Shown: piece by piece, positions 41,571 to 52,329 of the stretch
Layout of the letters: every line of letters begins with the position of its first letter
Numbering within the stretch: position 1 is the first letter of the stretch
From: Branchiostoma floridae
Lineage: Eukaryota > Chordata > Leptocardii > Amphioxiformes > Branchiostomatidae
DNA length: 64,000 bases
NCBI RefSeq assembly: GCF_000003815.2
Contig: NC_049995.1
Coordinates: forward strand, 15,124,721 to 15,188,720
Reading direction: 5' to 3'
Position numbers and translations under genes: made by a program
The notes under the pieces: model-generated
Told to the model about the DNA's origin: nothing
Databases searched by the model: none
Seen by the model: only the letters and a program-made list of their open reading frames with translations

Positions 41571-44500
41571 CGAAGGGCGAGTCCGGTGACAACCCCACCC
41601 TAGACGCCGGCCGCCATGCTTTACCGTTCCAGCATCAGCTGCCGGCCCAGGGGCTGCCTACCTCGTTTGAAGGGGATCATGGTTTGTTAATATGTTTGAT
41701 ATGCATATTTGTAGTAAACTGCATTTGGGCATATTAAACGCAGATTTCCTACACTATGAGTTTTGTAGAGTAAGGCCTACGTCACATTTCCAAACAGGGG
41801 CCCGGCCGGGCAGATTTCGGGAACGAAGTATGATATAGAAGACACCAAACTACACAAGACGTCTTGGACATTATTTGTGTAGAATTTTCCCTAGAAATTT
41901 TCTTTATCAAGGGCTGCACACTGAGACATTCTTGGGATTCAAACCAAGAACTTTAGGCTCTATAAGTAACAACCTGAACCACAAAGTCACCTTCCACATC
42001 CCCAGGTTACATCCGCTACTCTGTGAGGGCAAAAATTGACAAACCGTGGAAGTTTGACCACACGACGAAGAGGGCCTTCACTGTTCTGGATATAGTGGAC
42101 CTGAACCAGAACCCCAGTGCTATGGTATGTTACAGTAACTGTTGTTGTAAGTATCGTCGTCAGATTTTTTGATTGAAGGGTATGTTCTAAGCAACTATTC
42201 GTCAATGTATGTTTATAGTTTTCTTATTGATAATAAGTTACAGTTTTGGAAGGTGTAGAACAAATGAAATACGGGGTTGTCTGTCTTTGAAGTTGCAAAC
42301 TTTTCCTAGTTTACTACCTGTTGATTAGAAACATGACAACAGCATGACCTATGTTTTAACCAATCATGTTTTGTTCCAACAGACTGCCCTCTGAGAGGTC
42401 ATCGTTCAAGGATCTTTATCATGGATCTGTGTCCTCTTGCAGATTATATTAAAACAGCAATCTGTATGACTATATATATATATATATATATATTCACAGA
42501 TGACCCCAAGCGGCCATTCGAAGACCCTGTGTTGTCTGTGTTGTGCCTCTGTGCCCTCTAGAAGATTACAATGGAACTGCACTTGTATGATAACGAAGCC
42601 TGTGTTTTTATCCACAGACGCCCCTCACCGGTCAGCAGTCTTAAGACCGTCGTAAGGCCAAGCCTCTATCGTAACCAATCCTATGTTGTTGTCCACAGAC
42701 ACCTCTAACTGGTCAGCAGTCTAAGACCCTGTCTGTGTTGTGCATCTGGCCCTCTAGCATATTACAATGTCAAGCCTTTATTACAATACCAAACCTCTGT
42801 GGTAACCAACCTTGTGTTCTTGTCCACAGACACCCCTCACCGGTCAGAAGTCTAAGACCCTGTGCTGCCTGTGTTGTGCCTCCGGCCCCATCGAGCTACA
42901 AGTCCAGGCAGCCCGGTCAGCTTACTGTCCGGGAGAGTCCATTATCATCGGGGGTTCTCTTGAGAATAACTCAAGTTCAGAAATTACCAAGGTCACAGCC
43001 AAATTCAAGCAGGTAATTTGACAACAAATCCTGTACATGATATAATAAAATATAAAGTTTTTTGTCGAATCCATAGTATGGGCTATACATATCTATATTT
43101 GGATTGGAACAGTTGATTTCTGTGTACGATTGACAGACGACTAAAGTGTAGTGTACTATAGTGTACACATGCATTTTCTCTTTCTTTCTTCCTTCCTTCC
43201 TTTATATTAATTTATACTACTAGTGACCGAGCGATCATCATTTTGATCATTATGGCAAGCTCTTATCCGAAGAACGTCTTAAACAACAGTTAGGTACTCA
43301 TTTCCACCTGAGTGAAGTGAGAAAAGTCGTGTAAATTGCCGTTCCCAAGATCAACAGATTCGAACCCAGAACCTCTGATTGCGCCACACGACCCTACTCT
43401 GTAAGCTCCGTTTCGCTCAGAAGGTGTAACTCTATATTTTGTTTCTTCTGTCACCAGGATGTGGTTTTCCATGCCCACCACCCTCACCAGAAGACTCGAC
43501 ACGTCACTAAAATCCTGGGTGACGTGGATGGGTCGGGGTGTGAAGAGGGGGGCTCCGTGGACCTGAACATCACCCTGCCTGTACCTGCCATCCCCCCGTC
43601 AAGCCTCCGGTCCTGTAGCATCATAGATCTCTCCTACACACTCGATGTAAGTTTGTTTGTGCAATTCCATTGCCTAATTGATAGGTTGTTGTTTTACTGT
43701 TACTGAAAATTGCAGGTGAGTGAGTGAGTGAGTAAAGAAATGGGATGGAGAAAAGTGGTGAAAGGGGGAAAGGAGAAAGGAAAGGAATGAGGAAGGAAGA
43801 AAGTGGCAAAGTAAGAAATTAATATATGAGAAGGGAGTAGAAACAAATAAACAACCGAAGAAACTGACTTTGGTCCTTTTCTCCTAATCAGGTGAGTGCA
43901 CATTTCGGAGGAGCCCACACCAGCCTGGACCTGACGTTCCCCATCCTGGTCGGCTCCATCCCCTTACGGAGCATCTACCCCGTGGCACCAGCCTTTCCCC
44001 CTCCCTCCGTCGCTCCTGGTTTTGACCCTGCTTTCCCTCCCCCCAACCCTGGGGCATACCCCCCACCCAACCCCGGTGCTGTATATCCTCCTCCTGCTGG
44101 TCCTGATGCTGCGTATCCTCCAGTGACTGGTGCTCCGTATGTTCCCCCTGGTGATGGAGTCGCCCCTCCCATCATGCCACCTGCAGATGGCTCACCGAAC
44201 CTCCGTAAGTTACATTAGACTTCCAGAATAACTATGAGCTACTCAAGCAACTGGATATGATTTTGGAAACAGACGTTTTATTGTATCTTCCACTGCCTTT
44301 TATCAGTGACTTAGCAGATCTGTTGAAGAGCAGGTTTCATTCCCTAAATATGAATTGATATACAAATAAAGTCTCAAAGGAGGTGAATGCCAATTTTAGA
44401 AAGTATGAAACAAAAGGAGTAGCAAGGTAAAGTTAAGACAGCTTGGTTATACAAATGAGTCAATTAACTCCTGTCATTTGTGTGCAAGAGCTGATGTTGT

Positions 44501-44731
44501 CTCGTGAGTGGTTGCTCTTTAACAGATCCCCTTGCAACGGCTTTAAACTATTTCAAATGCAACGCTTGTATGGAGTCTTTTGCTTCCATTTCAGCTCCTC
44601 CCGCCTACATGCAGAGTGTGTTCGGGGCGAACAACATCAGGGATGACGATGATAATGAGTACACCAGGGGGACCCTGGACTACGCACCCAAGTACCCCTA
44701 CTACGACTGGAGCCAACACCCCCAGGTTTAG
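41571..44731 (+). CDS. Alpha-arrestin, arrestin domain-containing protein, copy 2 (partial, exons 3-8)
   Basis: Exons: 41571-41681, 42006-42124, 42830-43012, 43458-43646, 43892-44204 and 44595-44731. Borders and phases match copy 1. About 349 residues are visible. N-domain end: [27 protein letters not shown] domain: [54 protein letters not shown]. The tail is Pro-rich and the last exon opens with PPAY, so a NEDD4-type ligase site is kept. The PSAP motif of copy 1 is absent: the matching place reads NPGAVYPPP. Exons 1-2, coding about 89 residues, are lost in the gap at 40996-41095, so the true 5' end is unknown. Sequence and intron layout show a tandem duplicate of the gene at 30.9 kb. Confidence 0.9.
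41880..41995 (-). mobile_element. tRNA-derived SINE in ARRDC copy 2 intron 3
   Basis: The minus strand has CTTGGTTTGAATCCC near 41940 and the flank CCTGAACCACAAAGTCACCTT, which matches copy 1 intron 3 right up to exon 4. It is the paralogous copy of the SINE at 33650-33805. Confidence 0.55.
42486..42829 (+). repeat. Tandem partial copies of ARRDC copy 2 exon 5 edge
   Basis: Acceptor CCACAGA (or TTCACAGA) followed by exon-5-like bases occurs near 42500, 42618 and 42700 before the true exon at 42830. Each copy loses homology after some 40-60 bases, often at a CCCTCTAG stop. A (TA)n run lies at 42472-42492. Confidence 0.75.
43300..43410 (-). mobile_element. SINE fragment in ARRDC copy 2 intron 5
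   Basis: On the minus strand GGTTCTGGGTTCGAATC is a B-box-like head and CACTTCACTCAGGTGG is the tail shared with the SINEs at 33650 and 59836. Confidence 0.65.
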
Positions 44732-45796
44732 GGGGGGGGGGGGGGCTTTGTGAAGTTGTTGGGGGGGGGGGGTACAAACATAGAGGACGTGTCACAAGGG
44801 ACAGCGAAACTGGAAGATCCCTGAACCAAGTTCATATTGAAGTTAGAGGAGACAACGTTGAAAGCGTAGAGTAAGAACCAGCATTTAAGGGAATTTATAC
44901 TAATCCCGCGTATACAATTTGTACAACATTACATCCTACAGCAGTTACGTATTTACATTTACGGTAACTGTCAGCGTTTATGAGGAGTCTGTAATCCATT
45001 CGCATGTTTTCTTCGTATTTGAACCGCGCTCAATTTTGTGGCTCTCGTTCCTAGCATTTTAAAGATTCCTCTACTCTCTAAAGGTTGACAATTCCCTGAT
45101 AACGAGACCTATACCCCGGATGCGGGTAGTAAATGGGATATTAATTACCTGGGTTATGGGGAAAATGGAGCTTTCTAATTGTTCGACGTCGTCTGGCTAT
45201 ATGACAATGTCACGCATGACTCTATATGTATTGATAACTGCGTAGGTTTTCCTTCTCTTGGCAATACAACTAAAGCCTTTGTAATCTGTGATGTGATGTG
45301 ATGTAATTTGATGTGACGAGGACAGCTAATAATTTTCTATGGTGAAGAACAATTAATGCAAATTTAGTTTTGAAGAACTCTTGTATCATTTGTACTGACG
45401 GTTAACTTAAAAGCAACTGATTATGGTAGATATATTAATGTATAAACAATTGTTTGTATGTATGTATTATCAAAGTAAAATCAGTTCTAAACAGCACAAT
45501 TACTGAGGATAGTCAAACTTTATTTTGTGCATAATCAAGGAGATATCAAGCTGATACTCTTTGTAGTGTCTGGCCTGTTAGCACATGCACCGTGAGCTCA
45601 CTTCGACACAGTCAGCTACCTTGGCTTCCAAGAACCCCTTTTTGTGAAAAACACAACAATGAACTTCTCCACTTGTCAGGTTTATAGGGGGAAATACTCC
45701 ATGTGTTTGCTCACTTGTGAATACGTTGGTCAACATGAATACGTGCAGTACGTGACTCACTAGAAAGGAGTTGAGATACTGATTAAAAATATCCCT
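44732..45796. other. 3' flank of ARRDC copy 2 and intergenic DNA
   Basis: G-runs (44731-44745 and about 44760-44773) follow the stop directly, as in copy 1. The rest is AT-rich with no gene recognised. Confidence 0.5.
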
Positions 45797-46023
45797 TTTT
45801 ACACAAGCATTGGTTTATTCACACCGACGTTTAGGTGACCCTCTGTCACCTTCTTTAGGGCAATTCTGACTGGTTCACATTGTACTGCAGGACAGGTGTC
45901 GCTGCTTACAGTTCAGATGACACCTGTCCTGCAGTACAATATGAACCAGTCAGAATTGCCCTAAAGAAGGTGACAGAGGGTCACCTAAACGTCGGTGTGA
46001 ATAAACCAATGCTTGTGTAAAAT
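45797..46023. mobile_element. Near-perfect 104-bp-arm foldback element
   Basis: Bases 45797-45900 are the complement of 45919-46023 with at most a few differences; I see one clear mismatch. The loop is 18 bases. It contains CACCTTCTTTAGGGCAATTC and its partner. It sits about 100 bp before the CysGZ1 X-box. Confidence 0.9.
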
Positions 46024-46124
46024 TAGTCTCGTTATTCGGTGACGTACCAACCTGATGAAACTATTCACGGAGTTGACATACCGTACAAAAAAGACGTAAA
46101 CCGTACACTGATCGCCGAAAACAT

Positions 46125-46138
46125 GTTGTCATGACAAC
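46125..46138. promoter_or_regulatory. X-box-like palindrome upstream of CysGZ1
   Basis: GTTGTCATGACAAC is a perfect palindrome and fits the RFX X-box consensus GTHNYYATRRNAAC. It lies about 185 bp before the CysGZ1 start. Confidence 0.55.
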
Positions 46139-46322
46139 GTCAATCAAAACGGTACTTATTGGTGAGATTTGCGTCATGGGTGCCTACACAAATAACAACG
46201 TTCACCCGGGGCACAAACCAGCCAGACCGTCAGACGGCGAAAGGACCAACCTGGAAGTAGACCCACTCTGCGTTTCTCATCGACTTTTGGTGGCTAACCT
46301 GAGGGACATTCACAACAGAGCT

Positions 46323-47974
46323 ATGTCCTCCTCCAAGTACTGTCGACTTTGCAAGAGGCCCTGTGACAACTGCAGCGTTTGCTTGCGGAACCCAGACCGT
46401 GTAGGTGTTCTTGACTTTTTTGTCCGCAAGTATATTTCATCTGAATTTAATGGCGTACCGCAAAAGTGAAACTTCTTTATGATACGATTTAGAGCGACTT
46501 AATCTATAATAAGTCCTTGGATTAGCATCCGTATGCATTTTAACAAGATTGTTAGATTTTGAAGAAATACAAGGCGTGTTTGCCAGTCCAGACCGAAGAG
46601 CAAAAAAGACAATTCGGACATAGTATTACTTCACTTATCAGTCTGGGATTATCACTTGGGTGCCTACCTGACCTAACATTTCAGTCACATAAACCCAAAT
46701 CAGACGGATGTGGTAACATCCGACTGGCTTACGCTAGAGCCACAAAATTACTGCCATTTTATTACATGAATAAAATCTTATTCAATTATGTTACCTTCAC
46801 AGAAGGCCCTCCTCACCTCCCCGTCGACAGCCTTCCCCCACTTAATCGTCCAGTAAACCCTGTTGACAACCGTCAGAAGTGGAAAACCTTTGTGGACATA
46901 CTGCCCCCCCCCCCCCTCCACGGCTACCTAGCTATGGGAATGAGATAAGATGATGATTAGAAACCCTGCTTGGATCAAAATTGGACGTTGTGTTCATTTA
47001 ATATTCAGATAAAAAATATGAAAATCCACCCTGTGTCAATATCTATTAAATCAATTTACCCTTCCAGGCAGAAATGTTAGGCTAGACCATGTGAAGGTAA
47101 CATTTTGTATTAGCTTGCAAATGTTAATTTTCTTGCTTAGTTTAGCTTAACTAAACTAAGCTTAGCTAAACTAGCATAGATTTTGCCGTTTTTGCACACG
47201 GCATTAGTTATGTTTCTGTATCTTTAGTCCTGGTATTTTACAATTTGGTGTTTGGCAAGCAACACTGAACAGTAACGGGTTCCGAAACTGGTGACCATGG
47301 TGACCTTGCGTCATAGTCACCATATTCAAGTGCAGAAACCCTCATGCATGTTTACAAGGAAACTTAACGTCGATATCATCACTCTTTTACTTTCGATATC
47401 ATCACTTCAATCATGAATGGCAATTTTCTTTGTTTTTAGTTCAGACCGACAACTGACATGATCAAGACGGCGCTGGAGAAGAAAGGCGCCTTCACCACCT
47501 CCGCATTCCGCACCATTTCTTCAGACCCCCCCAAAGATCTCCGTCACTGACCGGGCTGACGGTGGCTCTGAAGTTTCAGTGAAGCTGACGTCGATGCGTT
47601 TCATCGCGCAGTACCGTGATCCTCGATCCCCGGAGCGCAGGGAGCTCGAAAAGGCTGCCCGAGAGGAGATTATCAGGTCATTTGATTTGCCGAGGGATAG
47701 GGTTGGGGACGGTGATATAACAGTTGATATAAAAGAGGGATCAGTACTGATTGTCATAGTTGTGGCAATCACCGTGATTGCCATGGCTACAATTTTTGGT
47801 TTATACTTTGCCCCAAAGGAAAATGCAGGGGCAATAATGGCGATGGGAGCAGGAGCAACAGGGGCAGTTTCCGGGGCTGCAGCAGGTTCAGCCTTTGGCC
47901 CTCCTGGGATGGGAGTAGGTGCTATCATTGGTTTCGTTGCGGGGGCACTATTTGGAAAAAAACTTGCCAAGTAA
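46323..47974 (+). CDS. CysGZ1: Cys-rich, glycine-zipper membrane protein (frameshifted)
   Basis: Two exons: 46323-46400 (MSSSKYCRLCKRPCDNCSVC, then LRNPDR) and 47440-47974. Exon 1 has a CX2CX3CX2CX2C pattern shared by all three copies. Exon 2 carries MIKTALEKKGAFTTSAFRT, then PERRELEKAAREEIIRSFDL and DITVDIKEGSVLIVIVV. It ends in a hydrophobic Gly/Ala segment (GAVSGAAAGSAFGPPGMGVG and onward) with repeated GxxxG spacing. A run of seven C at about 47526-47532 adds one base relative to CysGZ3 and breaks the frame after Asp-Pro-Pro. Downstream codons stay open in the shifted frame, so this is either a sequence error or a recent frameshift. The function is unknown. A homologue of the middle region to SEA-like domains is only a suspicion. 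An upstream Met at 46131 is possible but not conserved. Confidence 0.65.
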
Positions 47975-49840
47975 AATGAAGTTCTAAAATTCCTAGTTCC
48001 TAAAATTACAACCTAATCTAAAAGTGTTCACAATCTTTTGAAGTTGTGTGATATCAAGATTTCTAGTAGATTTGTGTGAAGGCCGAAATGTTTTATAACA
48101 GCTAGCTATATAACGTTAGACCCAATATCAATATTACATGACATTTGTGTAGCTGATAGCAAATGAAAATGTATGCTATTAGGTGCGCATTTGCAAATGT
48201 ATATTGAGAGTTTCCACCTTTCCATCAACGATCAAAATGTAGTCATGGGTTCATATTACTTCGTTAAAGCAGAAAGCTTATTTGACATACCATGCGTGAT
48301 GGTAATAACTAGGAAGCAATCCATTATTTTTTTAATGTTTGTTGCGTGCTATTGACGAAAAGGAGGACTGCTATAATCCAGGTGTATCTTTTCAGGTTGA
48401 AAACAAAATTGGATGTGTGTAACCCTCTATTTCATAATTGAAGTATAGTTGAGGATGTTAGTAGTTTGGTTTAAGAAAAATAACAAGAAAACGATCAACT
48501 TCAAAATACATTCTTTAAATTTAAAATTGGGCGTATACTGCTTATAGCCGAGTTTGTATTTATAGTCATTATTACGAGAGATGTTTGCATTACATGGATT
48601 ATGATCCACAGATACGCGTGGATATAATTTAGCTTGCAAATGGTTATGTGTTTACACTTAGTCTATTGAGTTTAATGCAACAAAGTCATTCATTGTCATG
48701 TACATTTGTATCTTATATGTGTGTGTGTAGTCTTGTGTGTCAAAATGACTGTATTCTTGCTTTCAATGTGTAAGTGTGCAATCACCTGTAATTGACTGTT
48801 AGGAAAAAAACTGTTCTTGCAACTCATGTATGCTGAAGTGTACAATAATTCTTTCTGAGTATTTTAGTCAATGCATATGTAGCTTGGGTGAGATGATGTG
48901 TGTCTTGATTCGTTCAACTTTCAAGTTTTTCCAAGAACAGGAATGCCACTGTTTGTGAAATAGTCTTCGCATGACCTTGCGCTTCGTTTCAATACAAAAT
49001 AGTAATAAAACCCACCTATCTCATGTTAGTTGTACTTGTATCGGCCGACTTCAAAGTACAGTCCTGGTATTTGATATTTTCCAATAAATTTAGCCTCATA
49101 GGTTCTTGACCTTTCCCCCTTCAATGTTACACCACAACGTTAGCTACACAGGCCGGGAGACATCATGAAACGGTGTATACTGGCAGTAGAAAGTAGAAAA
49201 CCCGATACAAACGCCTAAAAACGTCACAAAAACAGCCTAACCTCTGCTTGAAGAGTAGCTGTTGACGTCAAGATAAGGTGTGGGCAGGTTTGAACCCCTC
49301 CTAACATTTAGTTTTGGAACTGCAGGCAAGAGCGGCTGGGGCATTTTTGTCAAAACATTCCAAACAGGATATCTGAAGAAAGGAACAACGGATTTTTATC
49401 AATTTGGGCATGTAGGTAGCCCTGACAAAGATGTAAACAATGATATGCATATTATGCAAATTAACACTTAATTTGCATTACTAACTACCTTTATTTGTAT
49501 TTCTGATGGTTGAACTCATCATCATATCGTTCCGTGCTAGTACTGCAGCCAGGCCACGGCCTTCTCGTTAGCTTCTAGCAGGTCATGGTTGGAGATGTTG
49601 GGGCCTGGTGATGGTTGAACTAAGAAGGTGTATTCATTCACGGTGAATAACTGTCAACATGGCAACGAACAAAGCAATGTCAATAACCTATTCAGCTCAT
49701 GTGAACTTGGCGACTACCAAAGCAAACACCATGAGGGACTGTGCGACACTAGTAGAGTTGGGGCTGGCGCGCCCAAATAACAAGTTTTGTTACTGAATGT
49801 CAGTATTCCTATGCGAATGAGGTAATGGTTCGCTTTTCTT
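47975..49840. other. CysGZ1 3' region and intergenic DNA
   Basis: Bases 48870-49050 match 57880-58090 after CysGZ3 (GCTTGG[G/A]TGA, CACTGTTTGTGAAAT, CCACCT[A/G]TCTCATG), so the duplication covered the 3' UTR. AATAAA occurs at 49083. No other gene is seen. Confidence 0.5.
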
Positions 49841-49854
49841 TCCAACATGGCAAC
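49841..49854 (+). promoter_or_regulatory. X-box half-site upstream of CysGZ2
   Basis: TCCAACATGGCAAC has one good X-box half (ATGGCAAC). A similar GTCAACATGGCAAC lies at 49653-49666. These are weaker than the CysGZ1 site. Confidence 0.35.
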
Positions 49855-50081
49855 AGGTTAGAAAGAAAGGGAAAAACTGTCAGAATCTAGGATGGCATTG
49901 TTATTGTTATTGGGTGGGCCTCCTACTAAATACAGTATCGTACAGTCCCTTAATGTTGACCTCAGCAGTTTCCCCTGCGCCATTCGCTACGACGGGTCCA
50001 AAGTTAAAGGCTTGTTCCTCTTTTTTTCCTGGCTTTTGTGGCTTTTTTTGTACGACTTAAACCGATATCAGCATCAAAACG

Positions 50082-51965
50082 ATGGCCGAATCCAACCACT
50101 GTATGCATTGCAAAGGGCGATGTAACTACTGCAGTGCTTGCCTGCGGGACCCAAACAGGGTAAGTTTACGTGCACTTTCACTTTAGATACACTGAGCTTG
50201 CCCTTACTCTAGTTCTTTGATTTAGGCAAAGACGTTGATCAGATATAACGTCCTTGATTTAGGTGATACCTACATAAGTTAAACACCACTTCTGTGCCAC
50301 ATCCACAGATCCCGCAAAACTGTAAATGTGTAAAGTCGATATGTTAATATTTGGAAGCAGTCAGTCTTAAGTTATCGGCATAAAGTCAATGTCTGCAGAT
50401 AGGGCCACTGAACGCAGATTTGTTTTTTGTAGGGTTGGTATATGTTGGTACACTTTGACATAAATTTGCTATATGTGACGAATCAGTTCGACGTGTAAAT
50501 TTCATCGCACCAGGCTAATTTCTGAATGGCATCGTAAAAACGATGAAGATGGCGCCATGGGTCGTTATAACCTGGGAACAATATGCAAATGACTCGTTAA
50601 GGTAGCCACACCTCGAGTACGTTAAATAGAATAATGAACGTAAACAGAGAGTAGGGGTCCTTCTCGGTGCAGAGTCGATCTTTATGTTCTGGTCTAAGGG
50701 TTGACATCTTTAAAAGTTGATAGTCACCTGTTATATCAATACTTCCACAAATATTATAAATCTCAATGAATCAGTGAATGATAACAAGTATTTTTGTCTC
50801 CTTCCCTTTTATCTAAATCACCGTTTTCAATATCGAAAATGAAATATAATTGTCTAAGATCAAGTAACCGATGCAGCAGCACGGAATCACACATAAACCC
50901 ATTGCGAGGTTGATATCTTCCGCACCAGTCCAAACTTTCATAAAAAATCATTTCACCCTGCAACACTGTACACTGTAATTAACTGAACCATTGAAACTTG
51001 ATTAATTGAAACAATTGACTGACATGAGCTCTATGTGAATAGCACAATAGAACTAGATAAAAAGCACCTCGAAGATAACTTATGTGCGATATAGAGCCTT
51101 GTAGTGCTGGTGCAAATATCTGACTAAAAAGATTTGGCGCTAAAATGAGAACTAATACTTTACAGCGTGTTAAACATGTTTTGAGTTACAATGTAACGCT
51201 TTACAACGCTTTACAATGTAACTCTTTGTATTAATATATATAATATATAACGTTGTATAAATAGTCTTGTAGTCGCAAATTGTTTGCAAAGATCTCTCAA
51301 TTACAAGACGTTGTTCTTTTATTACGTTTTAGTTCAAGCCGTCAGCAACAATGATTCAGAAGTCACTGGAGATGAGAGGTGCTTTCACGTGCTCCACATT
51401 CCGTACTATTTCGTCGGAACCTCCAGAGATCACTGTCACTGACCAGGACGATGGCAGCTCTGAAGTGAAAGTGCGCCTGTCATCCATGCGGTTCACACAT
51501 GAACTACATGATCCACGATCATATGAGCGCGAAAAGCTTGAGGTAGCAGCCAAGGCGGAGATTATTCGGTCTTTCGATCTGCCGATAGACAAGGCAAGGA
51601 TCATTAGAGTTTATATAAGAAAAGGATCTGTGGTGATTTTTATCTACTTGCCGGCAGCAATTGTCTATTTTGCCGCAACTACAATCAGAGTAACTGCTGA
51701 ACCGTTAGCTTTGGGGGCGATGGGGGTCACAATTTATGGCTTGAATTCTATTGATACTAAAGGTTCAGGGGTGCATTCCAGAGCCAGTGACGGCTGTGAC
51801 TATACAGCAAAGGATAAGGCCAAAGATATCAAAACTATGGGGTCAGCGGCTAGTGGGGCGGTTATCGGAGCTACGTATGGTACAATAGCAGGCCTCCCAG
51901 GGATGGCATTAGGCGCTGCAATTGGCTTCATTGGGGGAGCAGTGTTTGGAAATAAATATTTCTAA
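50082..51965 (+). CDS. CysGZ2: Cys-rich, glycine-zipper membrane protein (236 aa)
   Basis: Exons 50082-50159 and 51333-51965, phase 0 (AGG|GTAAGT, TTTTAG|TTC). Residues 1-26 carry HCMHCKGRCNYCSAC, the same Cys spacing as copies 1 and 3. Next comes MIQKSLEMRGAFTCSTFRT, then a mixed alpha/beta-looking stretch (VKVRLSSMRF, AEIIRSFDLP, IRVYIRKGSVVIFIY). A hydrophobic segment lies near residues 120-150, and an insertion of about 30 residues (YGLNSIDTKGSGVHSR and onward) is absent from copies 1 and 3. The tail is GAVIGATYGTIAGLPGMALG-like with GxxxG packing. No signal peptide. It is probably anchored in a membrane by the tail, with the Cys cluster binding metal or being lipidated; both are inference. 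Confidence 0.78.
50560..50740 (+). mobile_element. SINE body fragment
   Basis: AGGGGTCCTTCTCGGTG and the following bases match the SINE body at 1460-1520. It lies in the CysGZ2 intron. Borders are uncertain. Confidence 0.45.
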
Positions 51966-52329
51966 GTAAGCCTCTACGATATCGCAAGTAGCAACACTTT
52001 CATTGGGAAAGAAATCATATGAAAAAAATTAACAATTTCATTGTGAAATGAACTGGACTATATATAGCACATCTGCTTGTTAAAATGGTTTGGGAATATA
52101 ATGGCTGGTGTATTGTGTATTTTTATTTTATTTTTTCTTTATCCTGGTTTGTAACATTTCTAGCTTGAGGTCTTTGCCGTAATGGGCAAAAGCATACGCC
52201 TGAAATTTGCATCCATCTTAAGAGACCCTGAGAGTTAAAACTAATTAAGTGTAGCAAAACTAAAGAAAAACAGTTTTCCTAAAATTTTGCATGGTAATAG
52301 GGCCTTGGTTCCTACAGTAACAACAGAGC
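51966..52329. other. CysGZ2 3' flank
   Basis: AT-rich sequence leading into the minisatellite. No further feature is seen. Confidence 0.5.

Noticed and set aside
46559-46948. 129-residue open frame in the CysGZ1 intron
   Set aside because: No conserved motif, no counterpart in the CysGZ2 or CysGZ3 introns, and no splice context; a chance frame.
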